Origin: an uncultured Negativicutes bacterium
Lineage (GTDB): Bacteria; Bacillota; Negativicutes; Veillonellales; Megasphaeraceae
NCBI GenBank assembly: GCA_900752195.1
Contig: CAADUJ010000004.1
Coordinates: 1 to 64,000 of the forward strand
Reading direction: 5' to 3'
Length of the DNA stretch: 64,000 bases
How positions within the stretch are numbered: position 1 is the first letter of the stretch; every line of letters begins with the position of its first letter. The notes beneath the pieces were generated by a model. The model worked only from the letters and a program-made list of their open reading frames with translations. It searched no databases and had not been told where the DNA came from. Made by a program: the position numbers and the translations under genes. Of this stretch, positions 19,400-27,562 are shown one piece after another.

Positions 19400-20437
19400 T
19401 TAAGATTCACTGGACACCTCGTACAACCCTTGGGCCAACCGTTCCATCAATTCACGGCATTCCAGCTTATTGAGCCAACTTTTTGGAATACCAGCAGAAC
19501 CATACAAAGCCCCTGCCATAGTCCCGCAGACAAGGCCACAAGCGCTACTATCACCGTCTTGATTACACGCCATGATAACAGCATCTTTGCACGATTCCGT
19601 CTTTAAAAGGCAATATACAGCCAGTGCCAGCGTTTCCTCTGCAGTCCACCCCATACCTATGCGCTTCATGGAGCGTCGCGTATCTCTATCCGTCGCAGCT
19701 TCGTCGACAGCACGAATGAGGGCCCGCCGTACTTCACTGGCTTTTGGATCTTTATTGAGGATACGCATGACGAGAGGCACTGTTTCTACAACGCCACGCC
19801 CCTCACTAAGAAGTGCTACTATAGCCCCAAAAGTACCACAAGCAATGGGACCATCTATATTACCATGAGTCATACGGCTACACTGTAACGACCATGAATA
19901 CGCTTCATCGGGACTACCTGAATACGCAAGGCCAATGGGGCCTCCGCTAAAGAGGGCACTATTGCCTTTGCTTTCATTATCTGCACACTGCCGTTGGAGA
20001 CAATCGAAACGGGCCAGAGCACGACGGCGCGTGACACCCTTTGTCCGGCAAGAAAACAAGTTCTCTTCTTTCATAATATCGTAGTGACAATCCACTTCAT
20101 GGGATTGCTGCTGTCCTAACAAATCCAAGCCTTCGCGAGGCCATTCTTCTGCCTGGGTATAATACCAGCGTAAATAGGATCTGTACACGCCTTCAGAAAT
20201 CGGGAGGTGATCATGAAAAGCCCATAAAACGCCATCTGACGTGAACAGCGCCATTTGCGTCCCATCAGACACGATGCCTTGTCTCCCATGGTCAGCTGAC
20301 TTGATAATCGTCCGAAGACCATACGGGCCATACCGTTTACGGATGGTATACCAGTCGTCAAATTTCACAATAAGACCCAGCGCATCTCCCGTTGCACCGC
20401 CCAAAAAGGAACCTAAAAAACGCTCCATCGTGTCCAT
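19400..20437 (-). CDS. ADP-ribosylglycohydrolase family protein with altered metal ligands
   Basis: A 345-residue member of the DraG/ARH3-like fold, which normally removes ADP-ribose from proteins or small molecules with two divalent metals. The fold signature FLGGATGDALG opens the protein. The first metal motif reads SDGTQMALFT instead of the usual (T/S)DDTxM, and the C-terminal motif reads GDSSACG instead of GDxDTxG, so several expected ligands are replaced. The ATG at 20437 has GGAGG upstream; the frame runs further back but without a ribosome site. It may be an inactive or re-purposed homologue. Confidence 0.85.
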   Translation of the reverse strand: MDTMERFLGSFLGGATGDALGLIVKFDDWYTIRKRYGPYGLRTIIKSADHGRQGIVSDGTQMALFTSDGVLWAFHDHLPISEGVYRSYLRWYYTQAEEWPREGLDLLGQQQSHEVDCHYDIMKEENLFSCRTKGVTRRRALARFDCLQRQCADNESKGNSALFSGGPIGLAYSGSPDEAYSWSLQCSRMTHGNIDGPIACGTFGAIVALLSEGRGVVETVPLVMRILNKDPKASEVRRALIRAVDEAATDRDTRRSMKRIGMGWTAEETLALAVYCLLKTESCKDAVIMACNQDGDSSACGLVCGTMAGALYGSAGIPKSWLNKLECRELMERLAQGLYEVSSES

Positions 20438-20574
20438 CCGCACACCTCCATATAAGTTTCTAAATATTTTGTAAACCATATTTACAAAATATCATAATTA
20501 TTGTAATATATAATATTTAACTACATTTAATTATAGCAGACAATGACAACTTTTGGCAATAGTCTGGTACCGTT

Positions 20575-20769
20575 AGAGGGGGCTTTGTCACAGTGAGTGC
20601 CGCCTTTCAGAGGATAGGGCGCTTAGCTAAGGTGCTTCGCAGCGAGCCGGAGCTACGCGACGTCGAACCCGTTCAGCAAAAAGAAAAGCTTCCCTCTGCA
20701 CGGACGACTCGCTTCGTTCCACTAGTTATGCAGCCAGAGGTAGTGGCTAAGAAGCGAGCCGTCCGTACA
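20575..20769. repeat. Structured intergenic element of unknown nature
   Basis: The 420-base gap between 20438 and 20857 holds a GC-richer block in otherwise AT-rich DNA. The first arm is closed by AGAGGG-GCTTT (20575-20586) pairing with AAAGC-CCCTCT (about 20686-20697). The second arm is CGGACGACTCGCTTC (about 20701-20715) with GAAGCGAGCCGTCCG (about 20751-20765), enclosing CCACTA/TAGTGG. An open frame here (20593-20793) has no ribosome site and looks like chance. It could be a multicopy intergenic repeat, a MITE-like remnant or a structured RNA. Confidence 0.5.
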
Positions 20770-20800
20770 CAAAAAACTATACGAATTTGGTAAATTATAG

Positions 20801-20806
20801 TATAAT
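20801..20806 (+). promoter_or_regulatory. -10 element of the Rrf2 regulator gene
   Basis: Consensus TATAAT on the plus strand, 52 bases before the Rrf2 start. The -35 region (about 20778) is poor, which would fit a regulated promoter. Confidence 0.5.
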
Positions 20807-20857
20807 AGATGCGATGAAACCTGTTTTTTAAGAACCATACGTTTGAGGTGATTTATT

Positions 20858-21325
20858 ATGCGACTTAATCAAGCAACAGACTATGCATTCCGCATGGTTT
20901 TATATTTATCAGCTTTACCAGAAGGCACAAAAATGACTGGCGCTGCCTTAGCAGAAAAACAAAATATTCCTGAACGTTTTTTGTTGAAAATCATGCGCAG
21001 CCTCACAGCTGCCAATATCATGAAATCCTATCGTGGCGTCGATGGTGGCTTTGCCCTTCAGCGGGCGCCAAAAGACATTACCTTATTCGATGTAATAGAA
21101 GCGGTAGAAGGCCAGACAGAGCTACAACGTTGCCTTCATGATATAGGTTCCTGCTCGAAGGGATGTAGTGGCATGTGCTCCATTTACGGAGCCTTTGCAT
21201 CAATTCAGGACAACTTATCGAAACAACTGAAATCGTACAACTTTGAAGATTTGGCGCGTCAAGAAAAAATTATCATAGAAGCCGAATCTAAAGCAGCTCA
21301 AATGAAAGCAGCTAAAAAAGCATAG
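20858..21325 (+). CDS. Rrf2-family transcriptional regulator (IscR/NsrR-like)
   Basis: A 155-residue winged helix regulator. The N-terminal pattern MRLNQATDYAFRMVLYL and the HTH region around AEKQNIPERFLLKIMRSL are typical of Rrf2 proteins. Four cysteines at about residues 90-110 (RCLHDIGSCSKGCSGMC) fit an iron-sulfur cluster site. The family senses cluster status, nitric oxide, cysteine or redox; which of these applies cannot be told here. It is one of few plus-strand genes, stands alone, and ends at its own terminator. Confidence 0.92.
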   Translation: MRLNQATDYAFRMVLYLSALPEGTKMTGAALAEKQNIPERFLLKIMRSLTAANIMKSYRGVDGGFALQRAPKDITLFDVIEAVEGQTELQRCLHDIGSCSKGCSGMCSIYGAFASIQDNLSKQLKSYNFEDLARQEKIIIEAESKAAQMKAAKKA

Positions 21326-21335
21326 CTTCGTAGAC

Positions 21336-21424
21336 AAAAAAGCGTAACAGCTTCAATGGCATTTCCATCAGATGACTCACTTGTACTCTGACAGGGCCAT
21401 GCTGAGAAGCTATTACGCTTTTTA
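21336..21424 (+). terminator. Terminator of the Rrf2 gene (long hairpin)
   Basis: AAAAAGCGTAA-AGCTTC pairs with GAAGCT-TTACGCTTTTT around an internal region of about 50 bases that has its own TGGC/GCCA pairing. The plus-strand T-run makes it a terminator for rrf2; the A-run on the other side could let it work in both directions. Confidence 0.75.
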
Positions 21425-21430
21425 TATATC

Positions 21431-21463
21431 AAAAAACTCCATAGACACGTTGCCTATGGAGTT
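21431..21463 (-). terminator. Terminator of the pit operon
   Basis: Perfect ten-base stem AACTCCATAG/CTATGGAGTT, then six T residues on the minus strand, 20 bases after the pit stop. Confidence 0.88.
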
Positions 21464-21485
21464 CCAATAGGGTTTCTTACCACCG

Positions 21486-22475
21486 TTAGAGTGTACTGAT
21501 CACTAAATAAATAGAGCCAGAAATAATAGCGCTAATAGGAATCGTGATAACCCAGGCCAGAAGCATGCTGCGAGCGACGCCCCAATGAACGGCACGCACT
21601 CGTTCTGCCGACCCGACGCCCATAATGGAGCCAGATACGACATGAGTCGTACTGACGGGCAGATGAAGGAACGTAGCCGTAAAAATGACAATAGATGAAT
21701 TGAGATCGGCTGCAAAGCCATTTATGGATTCCATCTTAAAAATCTTACTACCCATGGTCGAAATAATACGCCAACCGCCGGCAGATGTCCCTAACGCCAT
21801 GGACGTAGCGCAGGCGATTTTAACCCAAATAGGAATTTCCATGGTATCGATATAACCACCAGATAAGAGGGCCAGGGCAATAATCCCCATAGCCTTCTGG
21901 GCATCATTGGACCCGTGGGAAAATGCCATGAGGCTCGCCGATACAAGCTGCATCTTCCGAAAGCGTCGATTCAAGATAATTGGTGAATAATTGCGGAAAA
22001 TCCAAAGCAATCCAATCATGACAAAATACCCTGTTGCCAGTGCAATGACAGGCGAACAAATCAAGGACAGAACGATGCGTCCAATCCCACCGGCATCCAA
22101 CGCCGACGGACCGACGCTGACCGATACGGCGCCGATGACACCGCCGACGAGAGAATGAGAGGAACTACTTGGTATGCGATAATACCAGGTAGCAACATTC
22201 CAAACAATGGAGCCAATGAGAGCAGCCACGATGACTTCGAGGCTAATCTGGGCCGGATTCAATACGAGATCACCGCCAATAGTCTTTGCGACGCCTGTAC
22301 TGATCATAGCACCAGCAAAATTCAATGTCGCTGCCATCATGATAGCATGGCGCGGCGTAATAGCACGAGTCGAAACACTCGTAGCAATTGCATTCGCCGT
22401 ATCATGAAATCCATTGACATAATCAAACAGGACAGCCAACAAAACGACTGCCCAAATCAACCAATGCTCAGGCAT
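21486..22475 (-). CDS. pit: Inorganic phosphate transporter, PiT family
   Basis: A 329-residue membrane protein, a low-affinity cation-coupled phosphate permease. The two inverted family signatures are visible: near the N-terminus DYVNGFHDTANAIATSVSTR, and in the second half FSHGSNDAQKAMGIIAL. About ten hydrophobic segments are evident. The start overlaps the DUF47 gene by eight bases, and the pair is a common unit in bacteria. It complements the high-affinity Pst system at 39.7-43.9 kb. Confidence 0.95.
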   Translation of the reverse strand: MPEHWLIWAVVLLAVLFDYVNGFHDTANAIATSVSTRAITPRHAIMMAATLNFAGAMISTGVAKTIGGDLVLNPAQISLEVIVAALIGSIVWNVATWYYRIPSSSSHSLVGGVIGAVSVSVGPSALDAGGIGRIVLSLICSPVIALATGYFVMIGLLWIFRNYSPIILNRRFRKMQLVSASLMAFSHGSNDAQKAMGIIALALLSGGYIDTMEIPIWVKIACATSMALGTSAGGWRIISTMGSKIFKMESINGFAADLNSSIVIFTATFLHLPVSTTHVVSGSIMGVGSAERVRAVHWGVARSMLLAWVITIPISAIISGSIYLVISTL

Positions 22476-23097
22476 ACTTGAGGACGACCTTTCTGAATGT
22501 GATAACGAGATCTTCGCAGTCGTCTGTTACGTCTTCGACGGACTGGAGAATTTCCTTCCATTTAATGATTTCAATGGGATCTTTACACTCGGCAAAGAGC
22601 TTGGCCATCTCTTCATGGTAGAGATCATCACATTCCTGTTCCAGTTTCAGCACCTTTTTGCTCCGTGCTTCCACTTTAAGGTAACTTTTTTTCAAATCCT
22701 TCATATAACCAATAGACTTGCGGATTTCCTTCATTGCCTTAGCGGTAATGACAGTCATACGCTTTGTCCCTTCCGTTGCTTCTCCCACCTTATACATCCA
22801 CATTTTTTCCATGATGTCATTGATGCTATCAACGGTTTCATCAAGCTGGTCGATGAGTTGTTGGATATCTTCACGATCCATCGGTGTAATAAACGTCTTC
22901 TGGAGGCGCTTCATCGTTTCGACAACAAGACCATTCGCCTGATCCTTCAAGTTCTTAATCTGTGCCATCGCCTTCTCTGTCGGAACTTCTCCATTCATGG
23001 CCTGCTTTAACATATCAGCAGCTTCAAAACTGATTCTTGCATGTTCGTCAAGCAACGAGAAAAACTTTTCTTCTTTAGGTTTCAAATGAAATCCCAT
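22468..23097 (-). CDS. DUF47 family, PhoU-like partner of the phosphate transporter
   Basis: A 209-residue, all-helical, charged cytoplasmic protein of the DUF47/PhoU-like fold. Proteins of this family are encoded with PiT transporters and are thought to modulate them. The start ATG at 23097 lies ten bases after AAGGAG; another ATG three codons earlier is too close to the ribosome site. It is translationally coupled to pit. Confidence 0.9.
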   Translation of the reverse strand: MGFHLKPKEEKFFSLLDEHARISFEAADMLKQAMNGEVPTEKAMAQIKNLKDQANGLVVETMKRLQKTFITPMDREDIQQLIDQLDETVDSINDIMEKMWMYKVGEATEGTKRMTVITAKAMKEIRKSIGYMKDLKKSYLKVEARSKKVLKLEQECDDLYHEEMAKLFAECKDPIEIIKWKEILQSVEDVTDDCEDLVITFRKVVLKYA

Positions 23098-23182
23098 GGT
23101 GTCCATTTCTCCTTATAAACGTATGACAGGTGCGGATTTTTACAAATGTTTTACCGCAATTTTACATTCCTTACTAGCTTGC

Positions 23183-23191
23183 ATTATACCA
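23183..23191 (-). promoter_or_regulatory. Extended -10 promoter of the DUF47-pit operon
   Basis: The minus strand reads TGGTATAAT (extended -10 with a consensus hexamer), about 85 bases before the DUF47 start. No strong -35. Confidence 0.55.
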
Positions 23192-23313
23192 TATTTACAT
23201 TCAACATTCTATATGTCCCCTCTCTTTGGACATTTTATTTTTGCATGGACCTATGGCAAATCCATATACATTTCTGTTCGCCTGATTCTTTCTGCTTTAG
23301 CCCCTGAGAGGAC

Positions 23314-23348
23314 AAAAAAACTCCCGTTACGCCCAAGGGTAACGGGAG
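23314..23348 (-). terminator. Terminator after tpiA
   Basis: Ten-base stem CTCCCGTTAC/GTAACGGGAG with an extra CCC/GGG inside, then seven T residues on the minus strand, 14 bases after the tpiA stop. It ends the glycolytic operon. Confidence 0.9.
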
Positions 23349-23362
23349 CACACCAATACCGA

Positions 23363-24124
23363 CTATTTTACAACAGCATGGTTGATAATAGCCATAAAAT
23401 CGTCGACTTTAAGGCTGGCACCGCCTACGAGACCGCCATCGATGTCAGCAGAGCCTGTCAATTCAGCAACATTACCGCCTTTGACGCTGCCACCATACAG
23501 GATGGAAACGGCATCAGCTGTAGATTGATTATAAAGAGCCCCTACTTTTTTGCGAATAATGGCACAAACTTCTTCAGCCTGTGCTGCCGAAGCAGTCTTG
23601 CCCGTGCCGATAGCCCAAATCGGTTCATAGGCAATGACAACTTTCTTCACATCATCTGCCGAAAGACCAGCAAGTCCTTTTTCAATCTGGCCTTCGATCC
23701 AGGACTGCATGATGCCCTGTTCACGTTGTTCCAATGTTTCGCCGCAGCACATGATGGGCGTGAGCGAATGTGCAAGGGCAGCCTTCACCTTTTTATTAAC
23801 GGTTTCATCGGTTTCATTGAAATACGTGCGCCGTTCGGAATGACCGATAATCACATGGCTGACACCGATGTCAACGAGCATGGACGGTGATACTTCACCT
23901 GTGAATGCCCCTTTTTCTTCCCAATGCATATTCTGAGCTGCAACGTGGATGGGTGTCCCCTTTGTCATTTCCACTGCCATGGAAAGATACGGGAATACGG
24001 GAGCAATAATGACTTCCGGCTTTACATCGCCAGGAACATTCTGGACGAGCCCCTTGATTGTATCCTTAGCGTCAGCGCCAAGATGGTTCATTTTCCAGTT
24101 GCCAGCAATAATCGTTTTTCTCAT
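23363..24124 (-). CDS. tpiA: Triosephosphate isomerase
   Basis: Interconverts dihydroxyacetone phosphate and glyceraldehyde 3-phosphate. It is 253 residues. Key motifs: GNWKMN (substrate Lys) near the start, IIGHSERR with the electrophilic His, the catalytic Glu in VIAYEPIWAIGTG with the mobile loop, and ILYGGSVKGGN near the phosphate site. Last gene of the gap-pgk-tpiA run, 41 bases after pgk. Confidence 0.98.
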   Translation of the reverse strand: MRKTIIAGNWKMNHLGADAKDTIKGLVQNVPGDVKPEVIIAPVFPYLSMAVEMTKGTPIHVAAQNMHWEEKGAFTGEVSPSMLVDIGVSHVIIGHSERRTYFNETDETVNKKVKAALAHSLTPIMCCGETLEQREQGIMQSWIEGQIEKGLAGLSADDVKKVVIAYEPIWAIGTGKTASAAQAEEVCAIIRKKVGALYNQSTADAVSILYGGSVKGGNVAELTGSADIDGGLVGGASLKVDDFMAIINHAVVK

Positions 24125-24165
24125 GAATGTACCCTCCTGATGAGTATAGTGTAGATATGTAAAAA

Positions 24166-25347
24166 TTATTTATCAGCTAATGCGACAACGCCAGGAAGCT
24201 GTTTGCCTTCCAGATATTCGAGAGATGCGCCGCCACCTGTTGAAATATGGCTGATCTTATCAGCAAGACCGGTCTTATTGATGGCCGAAACGGAATCGCC
24301 ACCACCAACGATAGATACAGCATCAGAATCAGCAACAGCTTTGGCAACGGCTTCTGTGCCTTTTGCAAAGTTTTCCATTTCAAAGACGCCCATAGGACCA
24401 TTCCAGACGATGAGCTTCATAGAAGCCAATTCCTTTGCAAAGAGATCTTGTGTCTTCGTGCCTACATCGAGAATCATCCAATCTTCCGGAACGGCATCTA
24501 CGCTGACGACTTTGTGTTCTGCATCATTTGCAAATGCAGCCGCTACCATGACATCAACAGGAAGAATCAGATGAACGCCCTGTCCTTTAGCCTGCGCAAT
24601 CAAAGATTTTGCTAAATCGATTTTATCCGCTTCAACGAGAGATTTGCCAATACCATATCCCTGAGCAGCCAGGAACGTATTAGCCATGCCGCCACCGATG
24701 ATCATAACATCCACTTTAGGGAGCAAGTTGGAAATAACTTCGATTTTATCCGATACTTTGGCGCCGCCGATGATAGCTGCAAACGGATGCGTTGGGTTTT
24801 CTACAGCACCGCCGATAAAACGGATTTCCTTTTCCAGCAAGAAGCCCGCTGCCAGAGGCAGGAACTTCGAGATACCTTCTACCGAAGCGTGTGCACGGTG
24901 GCAACAGCCAAAGGCATCACTAATTCCAACATCAGCTAACGATGCAAGTTCACGGGAAAAATCAGGATCGTTCTTTTCTTCTTCTTTATGGAAGCGCAAG
25001 TTTTCCAGCAAGAGAACTTCCCCTGGCTTCAAAGCATCTGCTATAGCTTTCGTTTCAGGACCTACACAATCTGGTGCCATCTTGACAGAAAGGCCCAGCA
25101 ATTCACTTAACCGAGCAGCAACGGGTTTGAGGGAGTATTTTTCGACAACTTGTCCCTTGGGACGGCCAAGATGACTAGCAAGGATAACTGCCGCATGGTG
25201 ATCGAGCAGGTACTTGATGGTCGGCAACGTTTTTTGGATGCGTGTATCATCGGTAATCTGGCAATTATCATCAAGCGGTACGTTAAAATCGCAACGTACA
25301 AACACTTTTTTGCCGTCTACTGCAACATCTGTAATAGTTTTTTTCAT
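24166..25347 (-). CDS. pgk: Phosphoglycerate kinase
   Basis: Makes ATP from 1,3-bisphosphoglycerate. It is 393 residues. Conserved patterns: VFVRCDFNVPLD near the N-terminus, ASHLGRPKG, the N-domain region LENLRFHKEEE, and the nucleotide-site GGGDSVSA with the closing STGGGASLEYLEGK. It sits between a GAPDH-like gene and tpiA in the usual CggR-operon order. The 97-base gap before it has only a small AGCAG/CTGCT hairpin. Confidence 0.98.
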   Translation of the reverse strand: MKKTITDVAVDGKKVFVRCDFNVPLDDNCQITDDTRIQKTLPTIKYLLDHHAAVILASHLGRPKGQVVEKYSLKPVAARLSELLGLSVKMAPDCVGPETKAIADALKPGEVLLLENLRFHKEEEKNDPDFSRELASLADVGISDAFGCCHRAHASVEGISKFLPLAAGFLLEKEIRFIGGAVENPTHPFAAIIGGAKVSDKIEVISNLLPKVDVMIIGGGMANTFLAAQGYGIGKSLVEADKIDLAKSLIAQAKGQGVHLILPVDVMVAAAFANDAEHKVVSVDAVPEDWMILDVGTKTQDLFAKELASMKLIVWNGPMGVFEMENFAKGTEAVAKAVADSDAVSIVGGGDSVSAINKTGLADKISHISTGGGASLEYLEGKQLPGVVALADK

Positions 25348-25444
25348 GAATAGCCCTCCTTGGCATAAAAAATCTACAATGGATATATGAATGAGAGCAG
25401 AAAAACCTGCTTTACTTCCATAGACGTTGCTGGACAGATTTTTC

Positions 25445-26470
25445 TTATTCTAAGCCCTGGGAAGCAAGGTATCTTACCATTTCAATGACGCGGCGTGCAT
25501 AGCCCCATTCATTATCGTACCAGGCAGCAATTTTCACCATGCCATCTTCCATTACCATATTTAATGGTAAATCGATATTCGATGTATATTCATTGCCTCT
25601 GAAATCGACAGAAACCAATTCATCTTCTGTCGTCGCAATGATTCCTCTGTATTTCCAGGCAGCAGCTTTCTTGAAGGTGCTGTTCAAATCATCCAGCGTA
25701 ATATCTTTGTTTTCCAATTCCAGTACGATATCGACAAAGGATACGTTTGGAGTCGGAACGCGTACAGCCCGGCAACTCAGTTTTCCTTTGCATGCAGGCA
25801 GTACTTTTGTAATTGCTTCCGCAGCGCCTGTCGTCGTCGGAATGATGGACATACCGGCCGCACGGGCACGACGGAAATCTTTATGCGAAACATCTAGAAT
25901 TTTCTGGTCGTTAGTATAAGAATGGACCGAAAGGGTCATGCCTCTTCTTACGCCATACGTATCGTCCATAAGCTTTAAAATCGCTGCAACCACGCACGTC
26001 GTCATGGAGGCACTGGAAATGACGTGATCTTTTTTTGGATTGTATTTTTCTTCATTAACGCCTAACACCAAGGTCACATCGTCAATAGAAGAAGGGGCGG
26101 TGATGAGAACCTTCTTGACGCTGCCACCTAAAGGAAGGCGATCCTGAGAGCTTGCTGTGCGCCGTCCAGCATACTTACCAGACGATTCGACAACGATTTC
26201 TGCACCCAGGCTATCCCAGTCCACCTTTTTGACGTCGTGTTCTTGAAACAGGGGAAATCTCTCTCCATCGACATATATATTGGCATCATCATAGGTTACC
26301 TTATTTTTCATGACGCCATACATGCTGTCGTATTTCAAAAGATGCGCCATTTGCTTCGGTGTTCCAATATCATTGATACCGACAATCTGAATTTCATCTT
26401 TATAGCGCTGGGCAATTTTGAAAAAACATCTGCCAATACGGCCAAATCCATTAATACCAACTTTTACCAT
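25445..26470 (-). CDS. GAPDH-like protein lacking the catalytic cysteine
   Basis: A 341-residue homologue of glyceraldehyde-3-phosphate dehydrogenase in the position normally held by gapA (cggR-gap-pgk-tpi). The NAD-fold start KVGINGFGRIGR and Asp in GINDIG are kept, as are the active-site His region HSYTND, TTTGAAEA, the phosphate-binding Arg in AVRVPTPN and the end WYDNEWGY. The catalytic motif SCTTNC is replaced by SMTTCV: codon 26003-26005 is ATG (Met156) and Cys occurs three residues later. The region after VVESSGKYAG is also diverged. An AAAGGA site supports the ATG at 26470. Classical phosphorylating activity is unlikely; a regulatory or altered role is possible. Confidence 0.93.
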   Translation of the reverse strand: MVKVGINGFGRIGRCFFKIAQRYKDEIQIVGINDIGTPKQMAHLLKYDSMYGVMKNKVTYDDANIYVDGERFPLFQEHDVKKVDWDSLGAEIVVESSGKYAGRRTASSQDRLPLGGSVKKVLITAPSSIDDVTLVLGVNEEKYNPKKDHVISSASMTTCVVAAILKLMDDTYGVRRGMTLSVHSYTNDQKILDVSHKDFRRARAAGMSIIPTTTGAAEAITKVLPACKGKLSCRAVRVPTPNVSFVDIVLELENKDITLDDLNSTFKKAAAWKYRGIIATTEDELVSVDFRGNEYTSNIDLPLNMVMEDGMVKIAAWYDNEWGYARRVIEMVRYLASQGLE

Positions 26471-26492
26471 GATATACATCCTTTCCTCATTA

Positions 26493-27515
26493 TCAAATCA
26501 TCTTAAGGATCTGTTTTGCCGCTCCTTCATCGGTAACGAGGATTCCCGTGTGGCAAGACCGCATGACAGACACGATTGCTTCTGCCTTTACCGATCCGCC
26601 TGCTACGGCGATTACATGGGGATGTGTATGGATATCTTTTAATGAAATACCCACGTTATTTGTGACATGAACGACCTTCCCATTGAGATTGCAATAGCAT
26701 CCTAGGGATTCGCCACAAGCACCACTACCTAAAATGGCTTCTGTTTCTGCTTTCTGTACGTTGCGACGTTGTGTCATCGTATCAGCCCGGCCAATGCCAA
26801 AGACGACGATATTCGCCTTTGCCGCCAAGTCAACACTTTCCTGAGTCTGTTCATCGCTCTGCATCATCAACTCTAAAGCGGATGCACTAAGACCATCGGG
26901 AATGTGAATCATCCTGTAAGTACCGCCCGTTTTTTCTGCCACATTGGCCGCAATGTAATTGGCCTGGTATTCTACATGATTACCTATACTTCCCCTGGCC
27001 GGTACGACAATGGGATGAATCGAACTTTGCGGCAGATACCGCGCCACCTGAGCCAACGTAGAGCCACCGCTCACGGCGACGATGCTGTTCTTTTTCATCA
27101 AATCCGTCAGCGTCAGGGCGCCTTGCCGTCCCAGCTCTTCCAGCGCCGTCTTATCGTTCCCACTATCGCCGGGAACGATGCGTACATCCTGTAAATTCAA
27201 TTTATTGCGAATCGAACGCTGCATGTCATCTAAATCTGTAAGGCGCAAAAAGCATTCCAATAAAGCAGGCATCAGCTTTTTGCCGTCTGGTTCCAAGACG
27301 ATTCCCATCGTCGTAAACCGGACAATGCCACTGCGCCGCATCACATCCACATGAGAACGAACCACTCGTTCAGACAGGCCAGACAAAGACGCAAGAGTCC
27401 GTCGGCCCACCGGTTCAGAATCGGATATATGACGCAGCAACAAATATCTCTCTTTTATAGTCCCCATGAAATCAGGGGCAATTTTGCGAAAGACGTCGAG
27501 AGCTCCTTCTTCCAT
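26493..27515 (-). CDS. cggR: Central glycolytic genes regulator, SorC/CggR family
   Basis: A 340-residue repressor of the SorC/DeoR sugar-binding class. The N-terminal helix-turn-helix region is about residues 20-65 (RTLASLSGLSERVVRSH). The C-terminal sugar-phosphate-binding domain has VSGGSTLAQVA, VVPARGSIG and VAGGSVKAEAI, which match CggR. In Bacillus, CggR represses the gapA operon and is relieved by fructose 1,6-bisphosphate. It lies 46 bases after one GAPDH gene and 22 bases before the Cys-less GAPDH, so it is probably autoregulated within the same transcript. Confidence 0.93.
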   Translation of the reverse strand: MEEGALDVFRKIAPDFMGTIKERYLLLRHISDSEPVGRRTLASLSGLSERVVRSHVDVMRRSGIVRFTTMGIVLEPDGKKLMPALLECFLRLTDLDDMQRSIRNKLNLQDVRIVPGDSGNDKTALEELGRQGALTLTDLMKKNSIVAVSGGSTLAQVARYLPQSSIHPIVVPARGSIGNHVEYQANYIAANVAEKTGGTYRMIHIPDGLSASALELMMQSDEQTQESVDLAAKANIVVFGIGRADTMTQRRNVQKAETEAILGSGACGESLGCYCNLNGKVVHVTNNVGISLKDIHTHPHVIAVAGGSVKAEAIVSVMRSCHTGILVTDEGAAKQILKMI

Positions 27516-27562
27516 ATGTTCCTCCCTTATTTGTTGCCTGTCATGATAGTTCCTGATGGAAT

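Noticed and set aside
20560..20600. Possible T-box or riboswitch leader read on the minus strand (ACGGTACCAG)
   Set aside because: The T-box consensus AGGGTGGnACCGCG is not matched and there is no specifier loop or terminator before the ADP-ribosylglycohydrolase-like gene.
20593..20793. Open frame of 66 codons on the plus strand in the 20.6 kb element
   Set aside because: No ribosome binding site, arginine-rich translation dictated by the hairpin arms, and it spans both inverted repeats; best explained as chance within a structured element.
23096..23890. 264-codon plus-strand frame across the tpiA terminator
   Set aside because: It runs through a clear terminator and the antisense strand of tpiA; no ribosome site and no recognisable domain.
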